Of a stretch of 45,132 nt of DNA, positions 34,413 to 44,113 are shown in pieces. The notes below the pieces were generated by a model, which saw nothing but the letters and a program-made list of their open reading frames with translations, ran no database searches and was not told where the DNA came from. Position 1 is the stretch's first letter; each line of letters opens with the position of its first letter. The translations under genes and the position numbers were made by a program. Origin of the DNA: Thioalkalivibrio nitratireducens (GTDB lineage Bacteria; Pseudomonadota; Gammaproteobacteria; Ectothiorhodospirales; Ectothiorhodospiraceae); the NCBI GenBank assembly GCA_011390385.1, contig JAABSN010000007.1, positions 1 through 45,132 of the forward strand, given 5' to 3'.

Positions 34413-37400
34413 ATGTGGTCTGTACTTGCGGGGGGCCTTATGTGTGGCAATGCCAGTTTCGGGCAGGTGTCCTGTTTTCACCGGTTTCCTGCTCCGGTGT
34501 CGGCGGAAACAGCGAAGCACTCGCCACGACCGCGATCAGGAGCGCAGCACAGCACCCACCCCCTGCGCTCCGCTTGCCTCTGGGTCGGGCTGTTGCTGGT
34601 GTCGATTTCATTGGCCTGGCCGGTCGGCGGGTTTGCTCGAGAGGCCCCCGGCCCGGTGACGATCGGGTTGCAGGTGGTAGAGACTGGGCAACCGGTTCCG
34701 GGGGCCACGGTGCAGGTCGGGGCAAGGTTTGCCGTGACCGGTCCCGCCGGGGCCGTCACGTTTGATGGTCTGCCGTCAGGCTCCCATGCGTTGGCGGTTG
34801 CCACTCCGGGCTTCGAACGGGTCGAGCAGCCCATCCGAATCGTCGATGGTGCACGTCCGAAGATCACTCTGAATCTGGTTCCCGTCACGACGCTGCCGTT
34901 ATCCGGAAGCGTCACCCTGAATGACCATGGTGCCCCCCTGCCCGGGACCCGTCTGACACTGGCCCCCGTTGACGTTCGGGCGGCCATCCAGGGTTCGTAC
35001 CAATTCACCAGCGACATGAATGGGGAATTTGCGGTTCCGGAGGTACCCCCGGGCGTCTATCGCCTGACTGCCGAAGCCGTGGGCTGCGAACCCGCGGAGC
35101 TGAGTCTTCATGTCGAGGAGGGCATGGAACCCGTGGTGCTGCAACTGCGGGCCGAGACGCAGGCTGCAGCACTCTCGGTGCGTGTGCGCGACGCGACCCA
35201 TGGCGGGGCGATCGCCGATGCCTGGATCACGCTGGCCGAAGCATGGCCGCGTGGCGTGATCGCCCGGGGAACGACGGGTCAGGACGGCGCATTGCTGCTG
35301 GAGGGACTGGCGACCGGCCTGCGCAACTGGGAGGCCCCGGACGCCCTGGCGGAATTCGAAGGTATCTGGTTCACCGATAGGGGAAACCTCGAGCTGCGCA
35401 TGCACGGTAACGCCCTGTCCGGCCGCTTCATGCATGGATCCGGCATGCTGGAAGGCGAGGTATCCGCCGATGGCCGCTACGCCAGTGGACGGTGGTGGCG
35501 CCCCATTGCGGATCTGGAAAACGGACAGGAATCCGGCCGGTTCCGTTTCAATCTGGCCGATGACCGAGCCTCGTTCGATGGCGCCTGGGGGCGTGACGAG
35601 GAAGCCGATCCCCGAATTCGCTGGCGCGGAACCCGGGCTGCCGTCTCGAATGTCACGGTGGCATCCGAGACTGCGATGCTCGTGGTACTCGCACCGGGTT
35701 ATGCACCGACCCTGGCACCGGTGCAGCTCGGGCCGGCCACCTCACTGTCCGTTTCGCTCGAGCCCGTGCGGCTTGATGCCGCCGACGGCGATCACACGGA
35801 GATGGCGAGTGCCAGGGAGTTGAAACCGGACATGCCCACGGCGCTGGTCCTCGACAGACCCGGGCGACAGCGGTGGTTCCGTTTCCGCCTGGAGCAGCCG
35901 GCACTCGTTCGGGCAATCGTGGGGCCTGACAATCCGATCCCGGTAAGCCTCGCTCTCCTTGATGCGCAGGGCGCGGTCCTGGGCGACACCTGGGCTTACG
36001 CCGCTCAGGAACCAACGATCGAACGCTGGCTGCCTTCGGGCCAGTATCTCGTGCGCGCGGGCGCACGCGGGAACGTGATGACTGAGCAGCCACTGTGGCT
36101 GCAGATATTCAACGTCCCGGTGTTCGATGCTCATGAGCCAAACAATTCCATCGAGCAGGCCCGGTTGCTGGTCCCCGGCAGGGAGCTGCGCGGTTACCTT
36201 GCCGCCGAGGGCGATGAGGACTGGTTCCGGATCGACGTCCGTCGCCCGGGACAGTTGCGCCTGCAACTCGCCCCCAGTGACCTGGCGCGTTCCCTGGCCC
36301 TTCACGACGCCGAAGGCAATGCCCTGCGTTCGACCTGGGTCTACCGACAGCAACTGCTGACTCTCGATGAATTTCTGGCTCCCGGGACGTATTTCGTTCA
36401 GGTCACGGCACATGGGCAAGCCGCCAGTCTCGACCCCTACACATTGCGCGCGCATTGGATCGGGGACGATGAGGTCACCGATACAGTGCAGACCCAGGGC
36501 CGGATCGATACACCCCGTACCCTGATGCCAGGCACTCTGGCTGGCAGCGAGATCTTCCCTGCGGGTGATCGTGATTACTACAGGATTCCGGTACCAGGGC
36601 GCGGTCGCGTGCACGTGCGATCGATTGCGGTCATCGCTCATGAAATCGAACTGCTGAGTTCTCGCCAAGAGCCCTGGAGTTCTACCTGGGCCTACGGCGG
36701 GCAACCGGCCACTCTCGCGCGCGATGCGGAAGGCGCCGAAACGTGGTTTCTCAGGGTGGGGGCACGCGGCAACGGTGCCAGTACCCAACCGAACGTCGTT
36801 TCCGTCTGGTTCGAGCCTGAAGACGAGCTCGGGGCAATGGCGGGGCACAGCAGCCCGGAGCGCGCGGCACCCCTGGATCTTCTGGCACCGGTACGCGGCT
36901 CGCTGTTCCCGGTCGGGGATCAGGATTGGTACGGCATCGAGGTCGATCATCCCGGCCTGCTGCGCCTGACCAATACAGCTTCCGTCGCGCATGAACTGCA
37001 GGTCCATGACCCCGACGGTCGGCGCCTTGCCAGCACCTGGAGCTACGCCGGCAAAGCCGCGAAGCTCGAGGTTGCCGTGCTGCCGGGTACGCACCTGGTC
37101 CACGTAAGTGCCCGCGGTTCCGGAGCACATTCCGGACAATACGAGCTCGCTGGTGAACTGGTGCGCGCGGAGCCGATGGAATCGGTGCCTCTAGCCCAGG
37201 ATGCCGAGCGGACACTCCATCTGAACGAGGCGCAGGCTTGGAAACCGGATCAGCCGGGTGATGTCGACCGCTTTCTGTTCAATGTCACCCAACCGGGTGA
37301 ATTTGTCGTGGCCGTCAAGGCGCCGGTGCCGGTAAACGTCCAGCTCAGCGATGCACAGACCGGCGCCAGCGTGTTCAGCACCTGGGGCTACGCAAACTCC

Positions 37401-40400
37401 CGAATCGTACAGCGGGTGAGTGCCGATGGCCCGACCCGATATCGACTCGAGCTGTCCGGACGGGGCAATGTCTGGACTCTGTCACCGGGCTATGTCCTGG
37501 TATCGGAACACGAACGTGAGCCGCCCCTCGGCCAGATGGTGGCTGCTGTGGATCCACTGGACCCGCTGCAGGTGACGTTCCGGTTCGAGCCCAGCGACGG
37601 TTATGCCGCACCTGTCGAAATCGGGATCGACGCGAACGGCAACGGGCACATCGATTTGCGGCTGTCCCCCGGCGATCAGGCCGACTGGCGTTACCCTGCT
37701 GAAGGTTTGTTCCGCGCCGAAGCACGATTTCACGGCGATGCCGGATTACCCACGCGCCTGCCGTTCTGGGTGCAGGCACAGGGCCCAAGGGAAAGAACCG
37801 GGGTCGTGGTTCTGGTGGATATGCCGTCCGAAGGCCAGGTACTGAACGATCGGAGTCCGGTTTCCGTCCGGGCGATCAGCTATGGTGGCGCACCCATCGC
37901 CCGTGTCGAGGCCGCACTGGATGACTGGCCGCTGCCGGCGGCGCATACGGCTCCGTACCGATTCGACCTGCCATGGTGGGAACTGACGGGAACCGAGCAT
38001 CTTCTCCGGGTCACGGCCATGGACGCCAGCGGCGAGCAGGCGACGACCGAACGCCGATTCCGGGTTTCCCCGTATTTCGGCCTGCAGCCCGCTGACGGAG
38101 CCGTGGTCACCGGCAATCAGGTACGCGTGAGCTGGGAAGGCAACGCGTTCGTGGCTGGTGCGGTCCGTTACCGACCGCGGGGTAGCGATGCATGGCACGA
38201 GGTCCAGGGGGACCGCAGTCGTCGCCATGGCTTGCTGTTGCCGGACCTGGAACCCGGTGTGACCTACGAGTTTCAGCCGTTGGCTGGGGACGAGCCCGGG
38301 CCTCTGCGGACCGTAACGCGGGTCAATGGCCTGGCATTCGGGCGTACTGCCTACGGGCCGACGATTGCTCGCGATTACGATCAGCGTGTCCCGGTTTCGG
38401 TACGCAATCACGCCGACGAAACCATGAATGTGCGGCTCGTGGCCGGTAGCCCGCGCAGCGACGAACTGCTGATCGGGTTCGTCGAGGAGGGTGCTGCCGA
38501 GCGGCCGTTTGCGCTGGCTCCGGGCGAAGAACGGTATTTCACGCTGTCGCTGAATGCGCAGGACGCCAACCGCGAGCACTACCGATTCCCGGTGCGCATC
38601 GAGTCCGACTCGGGATATTCCGACGAAGCCGAGGTCCGTGTTTCGGTACGCCTGCCGAAAGTCGAACTGGCGTGGGAGGAACTCGGGCCCACCGACACCG
38701 GGCTGGGGTTGCGTTATCGGTTGACCAATCGCGGCGACGCCCTGACCGATCTGACAGTGCGTTCCGACAGTGCGGAGATTTTCGTCTCACCCAGTATCGA
38801 GCATGGCCTGCTGCCAGCCGGGCAAGCCATCCAGCTGACCGCCTATCCCCGCCTGCACGACGGTTTCCAGTCGGCCAGCGGGCAATTGCGGGCGACCGCG
38901 GTCGGGCAGGTGAGCACTCAGGCCGTCAACCTCGTGGTACCGGAAGGACAGCGAGTCTACCAGGTGCTGCTGGCACCGGAAGCGGGTGCCGAGACGATGG
39001 ACCCGGCCGACGCCGAACTGCTGGCCGCTCGAACCCTCGCCGCAGCCTACCTGAATCCGGACTACATTCGCCCTGAAAACTGGAGTGATGGTGCGGATAC
39101 CACCGGCAATGGACGCTCCGACCGGTGGACCTTCATTGACGAGCTCGAACGTATTCTCTGGATCGGGGAGGACACTCGGGGTGACGGCGAGATCGACTAT
39201 GTTTCCGCGGATGTGGGATTCGATGGCCAGTTCGACTATGCCGCCGTCCGCGGCCGTTCCGGATGGCAACGGACCAGTATCCTGGACATCTGGGCGGAAA
39301 CCGGCTTCACCCACCCGAGCACACGGTCCAGCTACGATCCCTACGATGTCGACGTCGTAGTGAACGGTGTCGTCGTCGGCGAACTGCGCGACAGTCTTCC
39401 CGAAGGCAATCACCGCTTTCGGATTCCGGTCACCGCACTGAGTTTCGACAGCGCGGGCATCCCCGCCGGCAATGTGCTGGAGGTTCGTTCGCGCCGCATG
39501 GGCGGTGGTCACTATGGAATGAGCAGCGATTTCCAGGTCAAGACCCGACTGACCAGCACCCCGATCTGGACCGTCGCCGCCACTCGAGAAGAGGCCGAGG
39601 CGGGATTGCGGCAGACAGCGGGATTGCTGCTCGATGAGCCCGACTACAGCGTGGCATCGGATGAAATATCGCTGGTGCTACCGGCGGAGATGGCGGCAGG
39701 CGCCGTTGGCACCCTGCGAATCCCGGTACGCAACCTGGGCGTGGCGAGCGACGGCATCGTGCCGGTCGCCCTCAGCTACGCGATACCCCGCGGGGGCGAG
39801 GGAGAACTGCAACGGGTGTTCCTGCCCGCGATCGCCGCGAGCGCGACCCAAACGGCAGAGTTCGAGTGGAGCCTTGTTGCCGGTCAGCAGCGTTTACGCG
39901 TGACCGTCGACCCGGATGCCGAAACGGCGGATGTGCACCGCGCCAACAATGACGCCTACATCTGGGTCGACGTCCCCGGCGATGACGAAGCGCCCCGATT
40001 GGAGATCCTGTCACCTGTCGACGGAGCCAACCTGTCGGAGCCGGTCGCTACACTCAGCGTCCGTGCTGATGACGACGTACGGATCGAAAGGGTCGAGGCT
40101 CGGATCGACGGCGGGCTCTGGACTCCACTGGAATGGAAGGAAGAGAACCGCTATGACGGCGCTGTACTGCTGCAACCCGGCACACGGCTGCTGACCGTGC
40201 GTGCGACCGATGGCGCCGGGAATATCGTCGAACGCAGTGCGAGCGTTTTCGTGCGGGTGGACCCGCCGACGATTCGAGTCCAGGCTCCCCCTGAAGGTGC
40301 CACTGTGGATACGCGCGAGGTCCTGGTACAGGCAAGCACGGGGACGGGCATCGCGCTGGCTGCAGCAAGGGTCAACGGGGGACCATGGCAGGCGCTGGAA

Positions 40401-43292
40401 CTGTCCGATGACGGAGCCAGCGGCCGGATCGCGCTGGACTTCGGCGACAACCGGCTTGAGATCAAGGCCGTGACGGCGACGGGCGTCGAAAGCATCGAAA
40501 GCCTGACGGTCTCCAGCATGGCTCGTCGCGAAATCGAGACTGCCAGCGACGCCATGGGAGAGGCGGATGCCGATGCCCTGGCCCGGCGGGCGGCACGGCT
40601 GATGGGCGCGGGTGATTACGAGGGAGCACTGGATGCCTTCCGCGCCAGCCATGCACTGCGCCCGGATCCTGCAGTGGAAGATCGCGTTCGTCGCCTCGAA
40701 GCCTATCTGCGCGTGCGACCCGGCGCTCCACGAGGGCCGGCGCGAGCCGCTCCATCGGTCACACCCCCGGCGGCAACCGGCTTACCGGGAACCGAGCCGA
40801 GGGACGGTCCGGGAATACAGGAATCCGCTCGGCCGCCATCCACGCCGGTGGTCCCTGAGGCGCCGGCGCCGGCCGCCCGGGCCCCTGATGGGGTCGAGAT
40901 TCCCGGATTCGGGCGGCGAGGTCTGAACGAAGAGGGCAGCCGCCTGCGGCCACCTGCGCCGGATGCGCCCCTTGCGCCAACACGCGCACCCCCATCAGGT
41001 CCACTGCCGGATCCGGACCTGGACGACACGCTCATGCCGGAGCCGATCGCCGCTCCTGAGCTCGACGATGAATTACTCGCATTGCTCGATCAGCTGGAGG
41101 AGGACCTGAACGCAGGGTTGACCGACGTGGTGGATGCCTACGACGGCGGACCACTTCCCGGAGAGCCGGAAGGAGAACCGCTGGATCTCGAGCACATGCT
41201 TCCCGAGTTGAGCGAGGCACTGCTGGATTATTTCCAGAATCTCGCGGAACAATTCGGGTTCGATCAGTTCCCTCCGGGCAGCCTGAACGTCGACGACGAC
41301 AATCCTGATATCGGCCCGCTGCCCCCGCACGGACTGGGTCAACTGCCGCCTCCGGGGCGATCGGTAGCCGTGCGACACACCCAGCATGCCCACCACTGCA
41401 CCAATCGACCCAATATCCGGATGCCTTTCCAGCTCCCGGAGTGGCTCAAACTGATCGACCTGCCCGAACCGGGTTCAGCGGAATACGAGGCCATGATCGG
41501 GAAACTCCTGCAGCGGCTGCGGGATCAGGGCATCGATACTGCCGCTTTCGAGCAATTCCACCAGGCGTTGCGGCGACGCGCGGGACGACTGGATTCTCCG
41601 GACGAACTCCCGGGCTGGCTTGAATCACTGGGTCTGGCCGGGCCTGCACCAAAAAACGAATCCGAACTGAAGGCTTGGCGGGAGGCGATGACGACGCGCG
41701 TCGATGCGTTCTGGCTGCGCCTGCTGGCCTCCGGCGATCCTCAATTGATCTACCAGGGGTTGAGCGCGCGAGCGGATGCCTTCGGAAAATTCGACGAAGC
41801 CCTGCAGATATCGGCCCAGGCTGCACTGGAAGAGATCAAGGCCAAACAACAATTGACCGAGGAGGTACTGCGCGCCATTCCGAAGGTCGGGACGGCATTG
41901 GATATCCTCCTGTTGGCTCGCGGCGAGTCCCTGTCTGGTGACAAACTGACCTGGGGACAGGCGGGGATGATCGTGGGCTTCAGGGCGCTGATGGCTCTGG
42001 GTCCCGCGGGCGCCAAGGGCCTGTACAACCGGGCGATGAATACCGAAAACGGACGCATGTTCTTCCAGGCACTGGGTGAGATGGGGCCCAACATGGGCGC
42101 CAGCGGGGTGCGCGGACTGGCGCGCGTCTTCGGCACCTCGGAGAAAAAGGTCCGCGATATCTTTGCCTGGGCCGGTGACCAGATGACCCGGGAACGCAGC
42201 CTGCGCGGAGGCATCAATGGCCTGTTCGGACGGCAGGCGCAGGCGGCGGGGCGGAACTTCGTCCCGTTGCGCGCGGGCCAGTCGGCGATTTATCAGCAGC
42301 GCATCGAGCGCCGCCATGCCGAGCGGTTGCTCGACCGCATGGCGGGCACCACGGACCGCCACGAGTTCCGCCGGCTCGCGGTACAGCTCCAGGCCAACAA
42401 GACCGCACAGGCCGTAATCAATACGCCACGTTACAGCGATGCGCTGCGGCTCAAGGCGGAGCGCAGCCGAGCCGCGATGGGCCGGTTGGCAGACCGGCGC
42501 ACGGCGGACGATATCCTCCGGATGGCCCCACGGGAAAATGGTCTCGAGCGGGTTTTGCGCAGCAACCCCGCGTTGAACCGGGACGACGTGATTGTCCGTG
42601 CCCGAACGATCACGACCCATCGGGCCGGGCAAGGCCCGGTGAGTTTCGGCCGAGACCGGGACGTCTGGTTCGAGTTCGTCGATCGACGGACGGGACGCCG
42701 CCTCGGAGATATCCATCACGATGTATCCAAACCCGTCTACAGCGGTCATCTCCGCACGATCACCGGCCGCGATGCCGAGTCGCTGGATCACGCCGTGACC
42801 AGTTGGTGGCATCCCGATGCCTATGCCACCGGCCGTTACACGGCCGACTCGCACGGCCGGGCCGCACTGGTCGTCGGTTCCGGCAGACGGGCAGGTGATC
42901 TGCAGCGGGCGCGCGACGTGGCCGACACCGCGCGCTACAAGCCGAAGGAATGGTTTGATCCTCCCCGCGATGCACAGGGCAGGATTCGGCCGATGGGCCC
43001 GATGGAGCAGAACCAGCGTATCCGGGAGGGAATGCGGCAGACGATCAAGGAATACGATCGTCACGTGGCTCCATACCTTCGGGACCAGGGAATCGGGCCT
43101 GATCGACTGCCGCCGCGCCTGCAACAGGGACTGGATATCTTCCGCGATGTGCAGGAGGGTGTGCTGGACGACCGCATGACGCCCGAGCAGGCGCTCCGTA
43201 TGCTCGAGGCTCTTCCGGGCAACGCCACGCCGCAGACGATCGCGGATGATCTGGCGCAACTGGTACAGTTTCTCAACATCTGGGGATTGTAG
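34413..43292 (+). CDS. Giant secreted multidomain protein, unknown function
   Basis: This single uninterrupted frame encodes about 2959 residues. A long basic lead is followed by an export signal (ACLWVGLLLVSISLAW, about 54-69, cleavage near 75). Domains in order: three carboxypeptidase-regulatory-like beta domains (about 80-450), the third holding an inserted barrel-like stretch (312-409); five tandem beta-sandwich repeats of about 115 residues (467-1032); a D-A-N-G-N-G-H-I-D calcium-loop motif (about 1072); Ig-like domains; a second cluster of calcium-loop motifs (about 1560-1612); a CARDB-like domain (1750-1855); two Ig-like domains (to about 2036); a short TPR-like helix pair; a proline-rich then acidic linker (about 2110-2310); and an unassigned C-terminal part of about 630 residues. 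The start is uncertain: AGGGG lies eight bases before 34413, but ATGs at 34344 and 34440 and a GTG at 34497 are possible. It is probably exported by Sec; how it is held at the surface is not visible. Confidence 0.9.
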   Translation: MWSVLAGGLMCGNASFGQVSCFHRFPAPVSAETAKHSPRPRSGAQHSTHPLRSACLWVGLLLVSISLAWPVGGFAREAPGPVTIGLQVVETGQPVPGATVQVGARFAVTGPAGAVTFDGLPSGSHALAVATPGFERVEQPIRIVDGARPKITLNLVPVTTLPLSGSVTLNDHGAPLPGTRLTLAPVDVRAAIQGSYQFTSDMNGEFAVPEVPPGVYRLTAEAVGCEPAELSLHVEEGMEPVVLQLRAETQAAALSVRVRDATHGGAIADAWITLAEAWPRGVIARGTTGQDGALLLEGLATGLRNWEAPDALAEFEGIWFTDRGNLELRMHGNALSGRFMHGSGMLEGEVSADGRYASGRWWRPIADLENGQESGRFRFNLADDRASFDGAWGRDEEADPRIRWRGTRAAVSNVTVASETAMLVVLAPGYAPTLAPVQLGPATSLSVSLEPVRLDAADGDHTEMASARELKPDMPTALVLDRPGRQRWFRFRLEQPALVRAIVGPDNPIPVSLALLDAQGAVLGDTWAYAAQEPTIERWLPSGQYLVRAGARGNVMTEQPLWLQIFNVPVFDAHEPNNSIEQARLLVPGRELRGYLAAEGDEDWFRIDVRRPGQLRLQLAPSDLARSLALHDAEGNALRSTWVYRQQLLTLDEFLAPGTYFVQVTAHGQAASLDPYTLRAHWIGDDEVTDTVQTQGRIDTPRTLMPGTLAGSEIFPAGDRDYYRIPVPGRGRVHVRSIAVIAHEIELLSSRQEPWSSTWAYGGQPATLARDAEGAETWFLRVGARGNGASTQPNVVSVWFEPEDELGAMAGHSSPERAAPLDLLAPVRGSLFPVGDQDWYGIEVDHPGLLRLTNTASVAHELQVHDPDGRRLASTWSYAGKAAKLEVAVLPGTHLVHVSARGSGAHSGQYELAGELVRAEPMESVPLAQDAERTLHLNEAQAWKPDQPGDVDRFLFNVTQPGEFVVAVKAPVPVNVQLSDAQTGASVFSTWGYANSRIVQRVSADGPTRYRLELSGRGNVWTLSPGYVLVSEHEREPPLGQMVAAVDPLDPLQVTFRFEPSDGYAAPVEIGIDANGNGHIDLRLSPGDQADWRYPAEGLFRAEARFHGDAGLPTRLPFWVQAQGPRERTGVVVLVDMPSEGQVLNDRSPVSVRAISYGGAPIARVEAALDDWPLPAAHTAPYRFDLPWWELTGTEHLLRVTAMDASGEQATTERRFRVSPYFGLQPADGAVVTGNQVRVSWEGNAFVAGAVRYRPRGSDAWHEVQGDRSRRHGLLLPDLEPGVTYEFQPLAGDEPGPLRTVTRVNGLAFGRTAYGPTIARDYDQRVPVSVRNHADETMNVRLVAGSPRSDELLIGFVEEGAAERPFALAPGEERYFTLSLNAQDANREHYRFPVRIESDSGYSDEAEVRVSVRLPKVELAWEELGPTDTGLGLRYRLTNRGDALTDLTVRSDSAEIFVSPSIEHGLLPAGQAIQLTAYPRLHDGFQSASGQLRATAVGQVSTQAVNLVVPEGQRVYQVLLAPEAGAETMDPADAELLAARTLAAAYLNPDYIRPENWSDGADTTGNGRSDRWTFIDELERILWIGEDTRGDGEIDYVSADVGFDGQFDYAAVRGRSGWQRTSILDIWAETGFTHPSTRSSYDPYDVDVVVNGVVVGELRDSLPEGNHRFRIPVTALSFDSAGIPAGNVLEVRSRRMGGGHYGMSSDFQVKTRLTSTPIWTVAATREEAEAGLRQTAGLLLDEPDYSVASDEISLVLPAEMAAGAVGTLRIPVRNLGVASDGIVPVALSYAIPRGGEGELQRVFLPAIAASATQTAEFEWSLVAGQQRLRVTVDPDAETADVHRANNDAYIWVDVPGDDEAPRLEILSPVDGANLSEPVATLSVRADDDVRIERVEARIDGGLWTPLEWKEENRYDGAVLLQPGTRLLTVRATDGAGNIVERSASVFVRVDPPTIRVQAPPEGATVDTREVLVQASTGTGIALAAARVNGGPWQALELSDDGASGRIALDFGDNRLEIKAVTATGVESIESLTVSSMARREIETASDAMGEADADALARRAARLMGAGDYEGALDAFRASHALRPDPAVEDRVRRLEAYLRVRPGAPRGPARAAPSVTPPAATGLPGTEPRDGPGIQESARPPSTPVVPEAPAPAARAPDGVEIPGFGRRGLNEEGSRLRPPAPDAPLAPTRAPPSGPLPDPDLDDTLMPEPIAAPELDDELLALLDQLEEDLNAGLTDVVDAYDGGPLPGEPEGEPLDLEHMLPELSEALLDYFQNLAEQFGFDQFPPGSLNVDDDNPDIGPLPPHGLGQLPPPGRSVAVRHTQHAHHCTNRPNIRMPFQLPEWLKLIDLPEPGSAEYEAMIGKLLQRLRDQGIDTAAFEQFHQALRRRAGRLDSPDELPGWLESLGLAGPAPKNESELKAWREAMTTRVDAFWLRLLASGDPQLIYQGLSARADAFGKFDEALQISAQAALEEIKAKQQLTEEVLRAIPKVGTALDILLLARGESLSGDKLTWGQAGMIVGFRALMALGPAGAKGLYNRAMNTENGRMFFQALGEMGPNMGASGVRGLARVFGTSEKKVRDIFAWAGDQMTRERSLRGGINGLFGRQAQAAGRNFVPLRAGQSAIYQQRIERRHAERLLDRMAGTTDRHEFRRLAVQLQANKTAQAVINTPRYSDALRLKAERSRAAMGRLADRRTADDILRMAPRENGLERVLRSNPALNRDDVIVRARTITTHRAGQGPVSFGRDRDVWFEFVDRRTGRRLGDIHHDVSKPVYSGHLRTITGRDAESLDHAVTSWWHPDAYATGRYTADSHGRAALVVGSGRRAGDLQRARDVADTARYKPKEWFDPPRDAQGRIRPMGPMEQNQRIREGMRQTIKEYDRHVAPYLRDQGIGPDRLPPRLQQGLDIFRDVQEGVLDDRMTPEQALRMLEALPGNATPQTIADDLAQLVQFLNIWGL
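35811..37508 (+). repeat. Five tandem protein repeats (PPC-like beta sandwiches) inside the giant gene
   Basis: Each unit of about 115 residues contains a D-W/Y-F/Y-R-I-like strand, then an S/D-T-W-x-Y motif (tryptophans at residues 527, 642, 759, 876 and 991, spacing 115, 117, 117 and 115), and ends with a G-T/Q-x-L/F-V-x-V/A-x-A-R/H-G motif such as YLVRAGARGN. The pattern resembles bacterial pre-peptidase C-terminal domains. Repeats are divergent at DNA level, so duplication is old. Confidence 0.8.
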
Positions 43293-43440
43293 GGTCAAGG
43301 AACCGTCGGCCGGCCCGACACCCGGTCCACAGCCAGACGTTCATCGAGGGCGGCGCGCTGCTCTGGCCCGTGTTCGGCGCCCTCCTCTACGCAACCTTCG
43401 TCAACGGCGTGGAAGACCCCGAACATGGCGCGGCGTGCCC

Positions 43441-43833
43441 TTACTGCGGCGGCGTATCGATTTCCCGATCGTCGTCGGGAAGGGCCTCGAAGGTGCTCCA
43501 ACCCAGATCACGCCCGGTGGGTGGCAACACCTCGCGCTCGGCGGGGTTCTGGTGCAGCCAGGCCTTGGTGATGAAATGCGCGGTGACCGGAGCGGTGATG
43601 AACAGGAAAAACGTGATCAGCACCTCGTGGATCGAAAGTGCTCCATCCGTCGCCGCGAAATAGAGCATGGAGGCGATCAGGGTACCGCCGATGCCCAGCG
43701 TGGTCGCCTTGGTCGGCGCGTGCAGGCGGGTCATCAGGTCGGGCAGCTTGATCAAGCCCACCGACCCGACCAGCACGAACGTGCCGCCGATGACGAGCAG
43801 CAGGGAAATCAACAATTCGAGGAAAAAATGCAT
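43441..43833 (-). CDS. mnhG: Na+/H+ antiporter subunit MnhG (MrpG)
   Basis: The 130-residue protein has three membrane segments with the family sequence GSVGLIKLPDLMTRLHAPTK. The start was set at MHFFLELL because AGGAGG lies just upstream; this leaves ten bases after mnhF. It is a subunit of the multi-subunit Mrp antiporter, which exports sodium in exchange for protons and supports life at high pH or salt. The C-terminal tail (about 25 residues) is polar and acidic. Confidence 0.92.
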   Translation of the reverse strand: MHFFLELLISLLLVIGGTFVLVGSVGLIKLPDLMTRLHAPTKATTLGIGGTLIASMLYFAATDGALSIHEVLITFFLFITAPVTAHFITKAWLHQNPAEREVLPPTGRDLGWSTFEALPDDDREIDTPPQ

Positions 43834-43843
43834 CCCGCCCTCC

Positions 43844-44113
43844 TCACTCGATGACGTCACCGCGCAACACGAAACGGCAATACGCGACTGTGGAAATGAA
43901 ACCGAACATGGCGAACAGCAACGCCGCCTCGAAGTACGCCGTGCTGTGCTGCTGGATCCCGAACAAAATGATCAGCGCGATGGTATTGATGACCATGGTG
44001 TCGATCGCCAGTATTCGGTCCATCAACGTCGGGCCGGACAGCAATCGCCACAGGTTCATGAGCAGGGCCACCGACACCGCAAAGAATCCGAAGTAGAGCG
44101 CGTACGCAATCAC
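43844..44113 (-). CDS. mnhF: Na+/H+ antiporter subunit MnhF (MrpF)
   Basis: The 89-residue protein has three membrane segments with LLSGPTLMDRILAIDTM, the MrpF signature. It overlaps mnhE by four bases (ATGA), indicating translational coupling within the Mrp operon. Confidence 0.93.
   Translation of the reverse strand: MIAYALYFGFFAVSVALLMNLWRLLSGPTLMDRILAIDTMVINTIALIILFGIQQHSTAYFEAALLFAMFGFISTVAYCRFVLRGDVIE

Noticed and set aside
41625..43298. 557-codon minus-strand frame
   Set aside because: It is antisense to the end of the giant gene; without a ribosome-binding site or motif it is most likely a shadow.
43370..43663. 97-codon plus-strand frame containing a CPYCGG motif
   Set aside because: The motif recalls a zinc ribbon, but the frame overlaps mnhG in antisense and has no ribosome-binding site.
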